Source: Lunularia cruciata (Eukaryota; Streptophyta; Marchantiopsida; Lunulariales; Lunulariaceae). From it: a stretch of DNA of 64,000 nucleotides. Position numbers and translations under genes: made by a program. Position 1 is the first letter of the stretch, and every line of letters starts with the position of its first letter. Shown piece after piece: positions 26,201-36,647 of the stretch. Location: NCBI GenBank assembly GCA_948567375.1, contig OX419761.1, forward strand, positions 33,544,501 to 33,608,500, read 5' to 3'. A model generated the notes under the pieces. The model worked only from the letters and a program-made list of their open reading frames with translations, did not search any database and was not told where the DNA came from.

Positions 26201-27532
26201 TACACAAGCAAGCTCTAGCAGGTTGCTTTGCAGAGCCCTAATTGAGGCTGCGCCCTCACTTCACCCTAATCATGTATCTAGTTTAATCATGTATCTAGCC
26301 TAGTCATGTATCTAGTCACTAAACTCGAGATTATCACAACTAACACAATATAATCTGCACATGATTCTCCTTGTGCAGCTGCGACTTGTGCCTTACCCGT
26401 ATTTTCACAGATAAAAAATTTCTGAACCTAAGAAAGCAAATTAGCTGAATAGAGCTTTTGGGGATTTTTTTTGTTGTTTGGCTATTCTTTCTTATAGACC
26501 CACCGCTCTACCCTGAATAATAGAATCCGGACAGGAGAGGGAAATAAATGTGAAAGTTTAAGACGGAAATTAATGACTTCAATAGGAAATTACATAATAT
26601 TCAACCTTGGGTGGATACAGTCGTCTAAGACGGATTCTTTCTTTACACGTCGTAACTAATCCTTCATATCAATATATGTCCTATCCAATCTGAGTGTTGT
26701 TCCGGGACACACCAGTGATCTTCGATAATTCAGTGAAGTTTGAAGTGTTATTCCGAGACAATGCTCTGAAACACACCAATGATCGATAGTTCAGAGGACT
26801 TTACAGGGTACTAGATCTCATCGATAGTAATGATCGATAGTTCAGAGAGTTTACGAGGTACTAAATCTCACGGGGAGCAACATTGCTCCGAAATACACCA
26901 GTGATCATAGTTCTGATCGGTAGTTCAGTGGAGTTTCCAGTGTACTAGATCTTACGAGAGAGTCGCCTCCCCTGTAAGACGTATCTGGAGATAAATGCGT
27001 TTTATTGCAGTGGGATATAAGAAAGAATAGCCCGTTGTTTCTGTGACCGATCCAACATCACTGATGAAAGCGAGCGTGGAGGCATTGTTCTTTAACTTAT
27101 CGTAGTCTCGCTTGCCTGAGAATGTATAGCTTTCTTCTCTATAATACGGAGGAGTTGCGCGTTTCAAAACTCACTTTTGCGAGCCTTGCTCATTCTTTCC
27201 GCAGGGATGGGAATGGGCAGATTCTCGATCCGAAGAGCTTGATATGTGGTGGCTGCAGTTCTGCACTTGGTGGTCAGGAGTTGTGCACAAGAGGCCATGG
27301 GAAAGAGTTTGTAGAGTTCAAATGCAGGTTTTGTTGCTCTATAGCTACCTACTACTGCTTTGGCAGCACGCACTTCTGTGAGAGATGTCACGTAACAAGG
27401 CCGGATGCCAATCCAGCTTTCGTCCCTGTTCATTGCAGAGGTGCTAAGTGGTGCAAACTTAATGTTTCTCACGCGCCAAATGGCAAGGAGTTTTGTTTGG
27501 GTTGCTCAATATGTAGGTTAGATGGTCAATAG
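23229..27532 (+). CDS. RING-Cys-Relay E3 ubiquitin ligase (MYCBP2-type catalytic end) with RBR-like zinc fingers, four exons
   Basis: Exons: 23229-24749, 25122-25406, 25633-25820, 27205-27532. All introns are GT-AG, all joins keep phase, and the product is about 773 residues. Residues 156-200 hold a RING1-like CxxC cluster. Residues 323-402 are IBR-like (CPSC, HRATHRFRC, C383, C388, C391, H397, C402). CGHHCGGVRGERICLPCLE follows at about 489-507. A C3H2C3 RING spans 530-580 (C530, C533, C548, H550, H553, C556, C577, C580). The tandem-cysteine domain begins near 646 and ends at GKEFCLGCSIC. In human MYCBP2 this RING plus tandem-cysteine module passes ubiquitin between two cysteines to a substrate threonine or serine. 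Both are present here: C660 (matching C4520) and C716 (C4572, in the YYCFGSTHFC block), as is H727 (H4583). The position of E4534 is S676 and that of F4586 is R730. Animal PHR proteins exceed 4,000 residues; here only the catalytic end is present, preceded by RBR-like fingers. The upstream in-frame GTG at 23205 is not a likely start; the first ATG is 23229. No stops or frameshifts; it appears functional. Confidence 0.85.
25017..25049. repeat. Perfect 13-bp inverted repeat inside intron 1
   Basis: ATTAATACTATTG at 25017-25029 and its exact reverse complement at 25037-25049 are separated by 7 bases. It lies in the first intron of the RCR ligase gene, about 70 bases before the acceptor. It could be a hairpin in the pre-mRNA or a residue of a small element. 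Confidence 0.8.
25952..26345 (-). mobile_element. Possible solo LTR in intron 3 of the RCR gene
   Basis: Read on the minus strand, the segment starts TGTTAGTTGTGATAA and ends GATACATCA (TG...CA ends). A TATATATATGAG promoter-like box lies in its middle (plus-strand 26,190-26,205), and three copies of a 17-bp unit containing TCATGTATCTAG lie near the start. I find no 5-bp target duplication, so this is tentative; it may be an ordinary intron segment. Confidence 0.3.
26698..26955. repeat. Degenerate tandem repeat in intron 3 of the RCR gene
   Basis: About four diverged units of 50-75 bp recur. Each includes a (G/A)CACACCA(G/A)TGATC block, GATAGTTCAG, a (G)AGTTT run and GTACTAGATCTCA or a close variant. 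The array sits about 250 bases before the exon 4 acceptor. Confidence 0.75.
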
Positions 27533-28799
27533 AAGGTTCAGCATATTTTGGCCCTGTAGTAATAGGTCCAATAGGAATCTTTAGAGAACTTTGGCACGCT
27601 AACCACTGCTTAGAAGTGATACATCTACAGTCTCCAGTCGCTCCTCTCGAGTTGATACGTGTGTTTTGGAGTTTAGAACAGCAGCCCGGCATCTCTCAGT
27701 CGGTTCTAGTTGGACACATGATTTTGACATTTGACATTTTGACATGATTTTGAGAGACAAGTTCCGTCTCTAAGTTTTCTTATCTAAGGGGCGGAACTTG
27801 GCTCAATCAATTAAAAACATAAAATTTGTTGCTACGGACTCCCGAAGCTTGGTTTTGCTTGATTGGGGATTAAACGATCTCTAAATATCAACCTTTTATC
27901 CAATTACTGGCCCGCGGTTTCTGGAAGAAATATGTCAGAACATGGACCGATACACAACTTGTTGCAAGTCCTTCTGCAGATTCTAAACTTCCCACCTTCT
28001 GATGTATTCAGAAACGTTTTGCTAACAAATCAAAGTGTGGAGACGTAATCATAATCCTGTATCTCTTTTGGACATACAACAGACATCAATAAGGACTCAG
28101 CATTCACTGGCTCATTCATAAGAAACCCGTCTGTAAGCAAGTGTTTAAAAGTCTATTTGTGGACAATTTCTTGATTCTATGGAACGTTGTATAGAAACTC
28201 CATCTGGATGATACCTCGTGTGTCCGACCGCGACCAATCATCGACCTTGCCTTCCTCGGAACTCAGTCCAGGTTAGGTCTTTGTCAACTGATTCAACGTA
28301 GAATCTTGAATGAGGCCTACGTTTCCATGTCTTGGTTCCCCACAAAACGCACGCCACAACCGGGATTACGTTCACTCTTGTCTTGTGAAGGAGTGATAGA
28401 TCTCCCGTAGTTTTGATTACTGAGTCACCCATTGTGTTTCGACTGATGTGAATTCCCGAATCATCGGCGCTTCATATGCATTTGATGCATATGAAGCGCA
28501 TATGAACGAACTGTAACCAAGATATGCTCAAACCAAGTCTGTACAAATTAGGGTTCAATTTAACCGAATCAAGGACATTCACTATCAATTTCGCATGAAA
28601 TTAAGGTTCAATTTAATTTTCATTCGGATGTTAATTTCAATCTTAGTTGTCAGACTTCATGATCTTGGGGTATCTTGTTGATCCATATAAATTTGGAAAT
28701 ACAGAATAATGGCTCTTGAAGACGTAAAAGGAGTAAAAGCTCAACCGTAAGTTCTTTACAGAAAAAGATTACAACAAATAACTCATAAGCTACTTCAAA
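27533..28799. other. Intergenic region downstream of the RCR ligase
   Basis: It presumably contains the 3' UTR and polyadenylation site of the ligase gene. Short frames only, including a minus frame at 28,238-28,432 that I do not recognise. It holds the perfect hairpin listed separately at 28,467-28,499. Confidence 0.45.
28467..28499. repeat. Perfect 15-bp inverted repeat with a 3-base loop
   Basis: GCGCTTCATATGCAT, loop TTG, then its exact reverse complement. The CATATGCAT core recurs partly just downstream (CGCATATGAACG). No poly-T follows, so it is not an obvious terminator of RNA polymerase III. It could be the remnant end of a fold-back element or a structured site. Confidence 0.85.
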
Positions 28800-28849
28800 C
28801 TTCCATCTACCACTCTACGATCCATTCCGTGCTCACTTCGTTAACCCTG

Positions 28850-29660
28850 ACCAAGTTGTGACGTTGTTGCAGCGTCCTTATTCTCGCTGGATGATATTCT
28901 TCCCTTCACGGTCTAAATGTTCACATCAGTATAGTATGCATATATGCATTCCAGGTGACCATATGTACATGTCTGGATGTAAACCATGGGGCCCCTCCCG
29001 TCAACATTGGTCAGTGGTGTTCTATAGCGTGAAAGTCACACACAAAACATCCCATGTAGCGCATCCCATCCGCATGACTCGATCGTCAATGTGGATCTCC
29101 GTTCGTAGAGCGGTATCTGATAGTCATGCGTTCTACAGCACACACAGATCTCTCCAAAAATATTCCCCAAGCTGTAGGATAACAGCGGGGTCCCCCCTTT
29201 CTTCCTCTAGCCTTGGGTTATACGGAGCTATAGATACACATGGACGGAGCGTGTGACACTTTTTGTATGCACATGGATATATCGTGCAAGACATCAGGAT
29301 ATCATTATTATTTTCCTATTTCATCGCATACTTAGTTTAGGTATTTATTGTTTCGACATCGGTTCGTTACATCAATAATCGATAAGAGAACAATCACCTT
29401 AGATATTGTTTAGATAATGTTCTAGTTGTTTGATGAAGTTTCTTATTATGATCTAGTTGTTTGATGAAGTTTCTTATTATGATCTAGTTGTTTGCATATC
29501 ATACGATTTACATAGCTCAGATATCTTAGGTGCAAACAAAGATGATTGCACTTACGAATACTATTGATGCTTAGCTGCATTTTACCCCTTCATCAGTTCG
29601 TTGTAAGACTTGATGAGGTTTTCCCATCCTTCTTGCTTTCACGGGCGATCGCGTTTTACA
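28850..29660 (+). mobile_element. Strongly diverged 5'-truncated LINE copy
   Basis: Collinear with the copy at 2.6-3.4 kb but much more decayed: a CATATGCATTCCAGGTGACC block matches the CATATGCTTTGCAGATGAC of the other copies; CTCTAGCCTTGG with TTATACGGAGC matches the ALELYG block; CATAGCTCAGATATC(T)TAGG and the tail GATGAGGTTTTCCCATCC follow. No open frame of the endonuclease survives. The left boundary is approximate. Confidence 0.6.
29421..29494. repeat. 31-bp tandem repeat, about 2.4 copies
   Basis: Two exact copies of a 31-base unit beginning TCTAGTTGTTTGATGAAG (29421-29451 and 29452-29482), then a partial third. It interrupts the diverged LINE copy between its coding remnant and its tail. 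Confidence 0.9.
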
Positions 29661-32263
29661 GTTGTCCGATGGAGGAGACGTGTACCCTCAGGTATCTGTC
29701 AGAGGTCATGCTCAACTCCATTTGCACCAATCGTCACAAATAACATTACAGGACAAGCAGTCACAGAAGACATTCTAAATTTGAATCTCGTTATCTGCAG
29801 ACGACAATTGCTTTTCTGTTGCCGAATGCAGAGATGGAATGCTGGGACCCTGGGCACTTCACAGCTAGCGTCCGGTGTTTGCTTATTGTCTGCCCGTTCT
29901 GTATGCGTGTTGGCATCTGTGGCTGAGTGTGAGATTCCCTCTTTGACCATAGGGATAAACTTGCTCTTTAGTACTTCTACCACGAGAACAGGATAAAGAA
30001 GACAGGTCTTCAATTTCGGCCTATATAATATTCAAGCCTCCATCGACTTGTTTGAGTAGAATAGAGATGGAAAGTAGTCCGTTATGCGCTGACTCATCCT
30101 TTCTTGATAAATGCGCCTGTCCTCGCTCTCATATCCACCGCTTTCGTCGAAAACAAGCTACATCTTGGCTTTTGGTAAACGTAGAGGATTTCCTCTTTAG
30201 AGACGATCGTCTGCCCACCGAGGTGAGGAGCAGCTTTTACCAGGCCCAATGCAATCTACTGGACAAGAAAGGGCAAGAGACAGAGAGAAAAGTTGGAAGT
30301 GATGAATCGCGATCAGTTTTTCAAAGCCCCACGCTTGAATAAAGAAAGACATAAGTTGCCGAGTTAAATCCATTTGCATCCTCAATAGCAGCTTCCAAGC
30401 CAGATCTTGACGAGAGATACATTATGCTACACAAAATACACCCTTAAACAGGGCACCTCAAACACTTCTTCTCACAACTCAAAGACAGGGAGAATGTCTT
30501 GTAGAGGTAATCGTCTAAACTATTTACAAGTAACAGAAAGAATATCTAAAGTAGTTTACCAATTTAGGACGATTACCACACTAAACCCCCTCGAGAATCC
30601 GTATAGCAGCTGATTGCTTAAACAGGGGAAAAGACGCACGCATACTCCGGAAGGATTATTTCCTAATAATGCTTGCCTTCGATTTTAGCAAACCGGGAGA
30701 CAGTCTCAACAGCTCGACTAACTATGGAGCTGTCAACAGGTTCTCGGGAAAAGACACAGAATCAAAGAAAGGATTCACTGGTGTCATCCTCGTCCATAAG
30801 TACATGACGAGTACACAAACATCGAGACGTTTTACTCCCACTCATGCGTAAGACTAGAGTGCCCTGCCAACATTTCATGAATAACCAAATGCGACCAATG
30901 TACAAGGAATATCCAGAAGGGTTTACAAGTGGAGAATACAAACAAGATCAGATCGGGCAAAGCACAATTTCAGATTAGATAGATCAGAGGTTTCCTTCGA
31001 TAAAGCGATTCAACGGAATCCCCCGGTACAACACTCAGCGCATGTAAAACAAAAGAGAGTAGATTTCACAAAGGAAGTCACAACCCTGTACAAAATTTTG
31101 TCATGATCCATATCCTAAAGACGATAATCCCAGTGAACTTCCCCATCTACGGTCGGGGTCAATAGCTAAGAGGCAGTCCATCGGAGAGAAATCGAAAACC
31201 TCAATCCAAAAACTTTTCATGCCTGCAAGTCAACAACGCACATGCGACCAGGATGTCAGAGGGTAGATACCAGTCTAATGATGGACAAGTGACATGCAGC
31301 GCTAGCCCACCTGAAATTCGTGGTACCAGTCGTTTTGAGAGATGACTGAATACAAGTATCTAGATCTCACAATGTAACAGACGTTGTCATATTTGCCCGC
31401 ACATCGCAAAAGAGGCAAGCCGTAGTGAAAGGCGGAACCAGGTAAAGCCAACTTTGATGACTTACTTCTGTGCAGTCCCAGCAACGATACGAGGCTTGAC
31501 TTCTTAGATGGAGAAATGTGAACTTCAGCTATTTTATCTATAACAAGACAGATAAACGAAACTCGAACGTTGTAACAAATCACCTACACCCTAGATTCAT
31601 GAACAAGAGTCTGTCCCACATCTCCAGCAAGATTCACACGGTCTGTAAAAAGTAACGCAACCAAGCTTGTCTTATCTCTTCACTGGGTAGTGTCGAGATT
31701 CGCAGCAGGGCAGTGACGTTGCTTTAACATTCTGTATTAGTTTCTTGATTGAATTGGAGCTCACTTACGAGGACTACTCGGCAGCCCTCCGTCTCCCCTT
31801 CGCGGCATCGTAGAGATCGAACGACTGTAGCACAAACATAACGTCTTGTCAATGAAATAGAGTTGAACGACCTAATCGAAGAAGGCACAAGGAAATTGAC
31901 TCATTAATCAAAAGGACTAAATTCTATGCCCGAATGATAGCAATCGAGGATCGATTTAGGACTATTGGCCCACTTGTGGGCCAATAGTCCTGAAGGCAAA
32001 ATCAGGCCCGACAACTGGGCATGCACGGACATCCAACACAGGTCGATGAGAGGACACAAATCCCATGGATTTTGGACTGGAAGTATTCTGCGAAACAGGA
32101 GTTCTTCAGATGTTTGCCCTCGTCGAACAGGTAAAAGTCTACATGGTGAAATCAAGTTAAAGTAAAACCCTTCCTGTAATCAACCTGGTGCCGAAGGAGG
32201 ATCAACAACTGACGCGAAGTGTCACATCCACACCAGGATCAGGAATGAGCGATTAAATGATCC
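29661..32263. other. Intergenic stretch, no recognised gene
   Basis: Moderate GC, frames up to about 130 codons on both strands without recognisable motifs. Some minus-strand segments look exon-like: one with reading FYLFDEGKHLKN around 32,090-32,130, and one ending at a strong donor GTAAGT near 31,465. These could be further exons of the minus-strand candidate gene at 32.3-33.1 kb, but I could not join them in phase. Confidence 0.4.
31958..31991. repeat. Perfect 16-bp inverted repeat with a 2-base loop
   Basis: AGGACTATTGGCCCAC, TT, then its exact reverse complement. The GC-rich stem and minimal loop make this the strongest hairpin I noticed in the window. There is no coding assignment. Confidence 0.9.
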
Positions 32264-33102
32264 TCATGCCAACTGATAAGAGTGGAGACTAGCACGGTTG
32301 GGCAGAGACCCTTGAGAGCCCTGGTTTGGTACACCGTAGAATGAATACATAGTGAAACATCCCCTCCTAGATTCGACCTGACGACAAGGACGGCTGCATG
32401 GGAGTGCGAGATGTAAGGCGTCGACGAAGGCATCTACTTCATCGATGCCCCACTCTTTTGTCAATGAAACTTTTTTCGCTAATTGAGGCAAAAGACTACA
32501 TGTCGAAAACAAGCTTTCGGCATCGCGATCGCGCTGAAATACTTCACATGGTTCAATCCACTCAAACAGAAACTTCGAAAGACGAACATAAAAACGGACC
32601 TTCTTCACGATGATTGCTCCGGCGATCATACCCTGGTTCATGACATGTGAAATGACCAAAAAGTTACTCCATAATCCCTTGAGCAAAAAAGTTGAAAATA
32701 AAAGTGATGAATCACGGTCAGGAGGAGTCCTTTCTCCGTGAGAAATGCGTGCCCGGACAGTAAAGGTGAACTTTTAACCTTGGCAACAATGATGTCCCCG
32801 GTGCTGACCGCCGCCTCGAACGCCTTCCTAGCTCCACCGCTTTGCACATTTTCCGGATGGACGCTGATGCAAATTTTGACATAAATCAGTCACAAATTAA
32901 AACATGACGGGGCCAGTCACGATGAAAGTGAGCGCACAAAAGTTCTGGGACCTCTGCTCAGCAAAAACCCCGCACATTTATAAGAAAAAAAGAGAGAAGG
33001 TCAGAAGGAAAAAGCTTACCTGATCCAGCCAACTCGTTTGAGAGCTCCGATCGTAGTGATCGCAAACAAGAGACAAAGAACGATAGTACTAAACCACGAC
33101 AT
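32264..33102 (-). CDS. Unrecognised candidate gene with N-terminal membrane segment
   Basis: Exon 1 is 33102-33020, beginning ATGTCGTGG and ending ATCAG before GTAAGC. Its first 27 codons read MSWFSTIVLCLLFAITTIGA and onward, a hydrophobic signal peptide or signal anchor. Exon 2 is 32863-32779 (acceptor GCATCAG, donor GTTAAA; reads SVHPENVQSGGARKAFEAA and STGDIIVAK). A third stretch opens in the same phase after an acceptor at about 32,632 (GMIAGAIIVKK) and stays open to a stop at 32264. The joins keep phase, which is the main support. I recognise no domain. The region upstream of the start (33,103-33,570) is GC-rich and lacks obvious genes, fitting a promoter. The third exon boundary and the 3' end are uncertain. 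Confidence 0.33.
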
Positions 33103-35204
33103 CGGCAAGCCTTTTCCGCCTGTTCCCTTCAATAGAATCGTCAGTAATGAAAGTCTCAAACGAGACCCTGCAGCTTCCAACGAACGCAACCTTTCCTCGA
33201 CGAATCCACGCTAGAAACAGGACCTCAGCAAGGTGAGCAGATTCCAACTTGATAATGTATATCCTGCGTTTACACAATTGCGTTCCCGCCGCGTGAGTTC
33301 CCCCTCCCTCTCGTTTCCACGTTGCTTCTCCTCCTCCTCCGACAAATGCTTCCCTTCCAAATTTCTCCTCCAAACACTCACGAGCTGTGATGCACTGCAA
33401 TCGGATCTCCACTCTCTTCGTACACACGATGATCAAGCGCTTGCTTTCTTCGCTTGTTTCGCTCCGTCCTGTCCTAACCAGTTCGTCCACCCGCTCGAAC
33501 TCTCGTTCAAGTTTGCCTCCAAACACGCGCTTGTCCTACTCGGTGACGGCTCCGTCCGTGAAGCTTGAGGATGCTTGACCTAAATCAACGGACTTCTTTA
33601 CGAACCCCCACGACCGAACTCCTCCGACGGACTGCAGAGCGGACGGACGGACGGACTACAGTAGGAAGGTGGCCAAAAAGCATTCAATTCAGACAACGCA
33701 CTACCAGAAAGTACGGGCACCATGGGTACGAATCAGAATCTACCACGTCACGACTGCCCTTTCATTCTCCCCAGATGCGTGGCAGTTAGAGCTACGTAAC
33801 CTGTGATAGCCGGTTTGCTCAATCGCTGCGCGGCTTCCTTGCGGCTCTTGGAGATCTGATCATAGACACGTGAAGGTGCTGTTTCTTGTTCGTTCATCGC
33901 CTATTCATGCACTACTCGGTGCTCCCTATCATTAACTCATCATATTTCAACATCTTGGGACAAGAAAAGAAAAAAGAGATTAGATTTAGCGTTCGCTTCA
34001 ACAGTCAAGTTAAGGCGTTTCAAAACCCAGATTTACGGGTTTTTCTAACGGGTATTTCTAACCCGCAAGAATAGCAAAATATTTGACGGGTACACGTAAA
34101 AGAAATGGGCGTTTCCAAGAACTGTATGCGAGTTCTATCATTATATGTATCGGGAAATTTTCGGCCGATTTAATCCTGAAGGACTCTATGGGTTATGGAT
34201 AACATATGGGCACAGATAAAAATAATCTATGAAATTTTATGGGGATACGGAGATGCGTAAACTCCAAGTACCTCACTGCCCCATTTTACTGAGTTTTAGG
34301 AGTTGAACTTCCTACAATAATATTTTCAGGATTTTCAAAAGGTACCTGTTAATCAATTATTGAAATGCCCTATGGTATAATATAGGGGGCTTATAGATCT
34401 AAGTGGTTCTCGTTAATCCATTATTGAAATGCACTATGGTATAAATATAGGTTTACAGATCTAAGTGGTTCTCCCTGTGTCCCATGTCGGATGGACATAG
34501 CATCTTGTATATGGAAGGTGGTAGTGAACTCTCTACAAGCACTAAGCACTAAGGATCACTAAGCACCTCGGTTATCTTCGGACGCCTTCATCCCCAGCTC
34601 ACTAATGTAGCATGAAGTTCTTTGTGGAGGAGAGGGACATCGGCTAGTTTTATAGCAATGCTCGCATCCTATTCTCGACTTCACATATAAGTCATTTTGC
34701 AAAACGTTCAAGTTTTGGATCTTCACTGACAGCAACTATAGTAGACACACCCAACATGGCTAGGGTTCCATCTCCACTTACGGGAGAATACTAATAGAAG
34801 ACCTCCACCAGGACCTCCCAATTCAGGAGTAGACTACACTATCTTTATTTTCTTCGGTGCTTGTTGTTTGCATGTTTTTTCCCTACGGTACCTTCATGCC
34901 TACTTCAGTTTATATTTTTCGGTAATATGTGACTGTTGGCTCCTTGTTCCTTTCGCACTAGTTTGCGCCTTGTACTCCTTTCCCATTTCCTTCTTCGGTG
35001 TATGTTTTGCTTATTTATTACATCCATGCCCAACAAGCATTGATCAAAAGGTTTTCCACGATTCAGCTGATTCCTGTCAAGTTCTCATCACGCCAGCGAT
35101 TGACATATTATGAGTGACCTCTATTAGCTGAGTTAACCCTCTGTAACATGTGCAACCCACAGTAATCAAACGCATATTGAACAGATCAAAAGTGATGCAA
35201 TAAA
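33103..35204. other. Intergenic stretch, no recognised gene
   Basis: The GC-rich part at 33.1-33.8 kb has overlapping frames on both strands (up to 145 codons) but none with a known motif; it is likely the promoter side of the minus-strand candidate gene. A (GGAC)-type run, GGACGGACGGACGGAC, lies at about 33,641-33,656. The remainder is moderate to AT-rich with short frames only. Near 34.35-34.47 kb, a block containing TAATC(A/C)ATTATTGAAATGC and AAGTGGTTCTC occurs twice in tandem. Confidence 0.45.
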
Positions 35205-35265
35205 AGCAGCATAGGAAGGATGGGAAGATCCCAACAAAACCATCAATCAAGCTTTACAAGGATAG
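35205..35265 (-). mobile_element. Short LINE tail fragment (minus strand)
   Basis: GGAAGGATGGGAAGATCCC followed by CCATCAATCAAGC matches the terminal tail of the LINE family in reverse complement. Only about 60 bases are recognisable. Confidence 0.5.
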
Positions 35266-36282
35266 AACTTAGGAGGCTGCAGTCAAATATGAGATGCATC
35301 GCAATATGAAAGAGGCTCATCAGAGTGAAACAAGCTGCGAGTGAAATCGACAGTTACTGTGGAGTGGAGCCTGATTTTGTTATTGTAGTGCCGAGCTTGT
35401 TACTACTGATACAGTGACAGAGGATGTTCACGATTAGAATTGCAAAAGGAGTAAAAGAGGATTTCTAGTTCTTTATTCAAAGGAATATCAAGACTAGCCA
35501 AAGTGAATTAGAAAACAATCTGTGCAGTCAGTCGCATGTCGGCTTTCTATTTAAGACTTCTGCCATGATAGATTTGGGTTTTGTAATGTGTGTTCTCGTA
35601 CAATTTTGATCTGACTTGATCTCCCATCAAATTTTATAAATTGTCGAGGTTGTGCTAAAATTATCGAATCTATGCTGAACACAGCGGGCAAACTTAGATA
35701 TCCTTACAAGTCCCTTTCCTGCCACCAACAACATCCGTATTAGACTCAAATATTAAAAACAATACAATATACCCTGCTACATGATTAACAACGGATCAAG
35801 ATTACGGTACGAGGCAACTTTAGAGGTGGTGGTTGAGATATTATTGTGTACCGAAAGTGGTCATCAAGGGGTAGTTATATCCGTTGCAGCCAGGCAATGA
35901 CTAAAACCGTAGTAAAGGTTTATTCCCGGTTGAACGATATTTTAAGGTCTTAGCGAGTGCGGGTTGTTCACTTTTTCTTCAGCTTTTAGCTGTTCTGCTT
36001 TTCACTTGCTCCAGACATAGGACAAAATCTCTTTCACCACCTTCCGTGTGTGCTACTTGTTGGAAGGATAGGGAGAACAGTACACCTATCGGTGCGGCAA
36101 TATGTAAGTCCAATCGGAAGTATAGAAATGTTAGACTCTTCTGCTGCCGTGGTGGTTTTTTCCTCGACTTTCAGTACTTCCCCTTCAAGAGGTCTGTAAT
36201 TTTTCCCTAGATTTGTTTTGTAGCTCACTTTAAGACAATCAAATATGATGATGATCTAATGATCATGTGAAAGGACCGAAAA

Positions 36283-36405
36283 CCAGGAACATATCTTATG
36301 TAGGACAGATTTCTCGTACCGATACTATTGGGGCTTGTCCCCATTTTACCTGTTATGCTTGATGGGATCTTCGCATCCTTCTCGTTATCCTACGCAGTCG
36401 CCTTA
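36283..36405 (+). mobile_element. LINE 3' tail fragment
   Basis: The block from GTAGGACAGATTTCTC through ATTGGGGCTTGTCCCCATT, GCTTGATGGGATCTTCGC and the terminal ACGCAGTCGCCTTA aligns with the last 120 bases of the LINE family. No coding sequence remains. Confidence 0.65.
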
Positions 36406-36647
36406 CTTAGAGTGCCTCTTGTTTGTAATGCTGAGATTCGTTCATTGCAATTTCATCATCAACAAGATGCTTGTAAGAATCAACAGCTTTTGAAGAAAAA
36501 GCAGCTGGGATTTTAGTCAAATTGAGGAGAGGATTTGCGATTCGGATGCAAAGGTGTGCTCTCAACAAAGCATTCTAACTACTACTGCAGTTCACTCGAA
36601 TATGATCTGTTTTTCTGTGTGGATGGTCCCTATCGTCGAATATTCAG

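Noticed and set aside
33089-33568. Overlapping long frames on both strands (145 codons minus, 111 codons plus)
   Set aside because: Both lie in the GC-rich upstream region of the minus-strand candidate gene and lack motifs. Open frames on both strands at once argue for composition and not coding.
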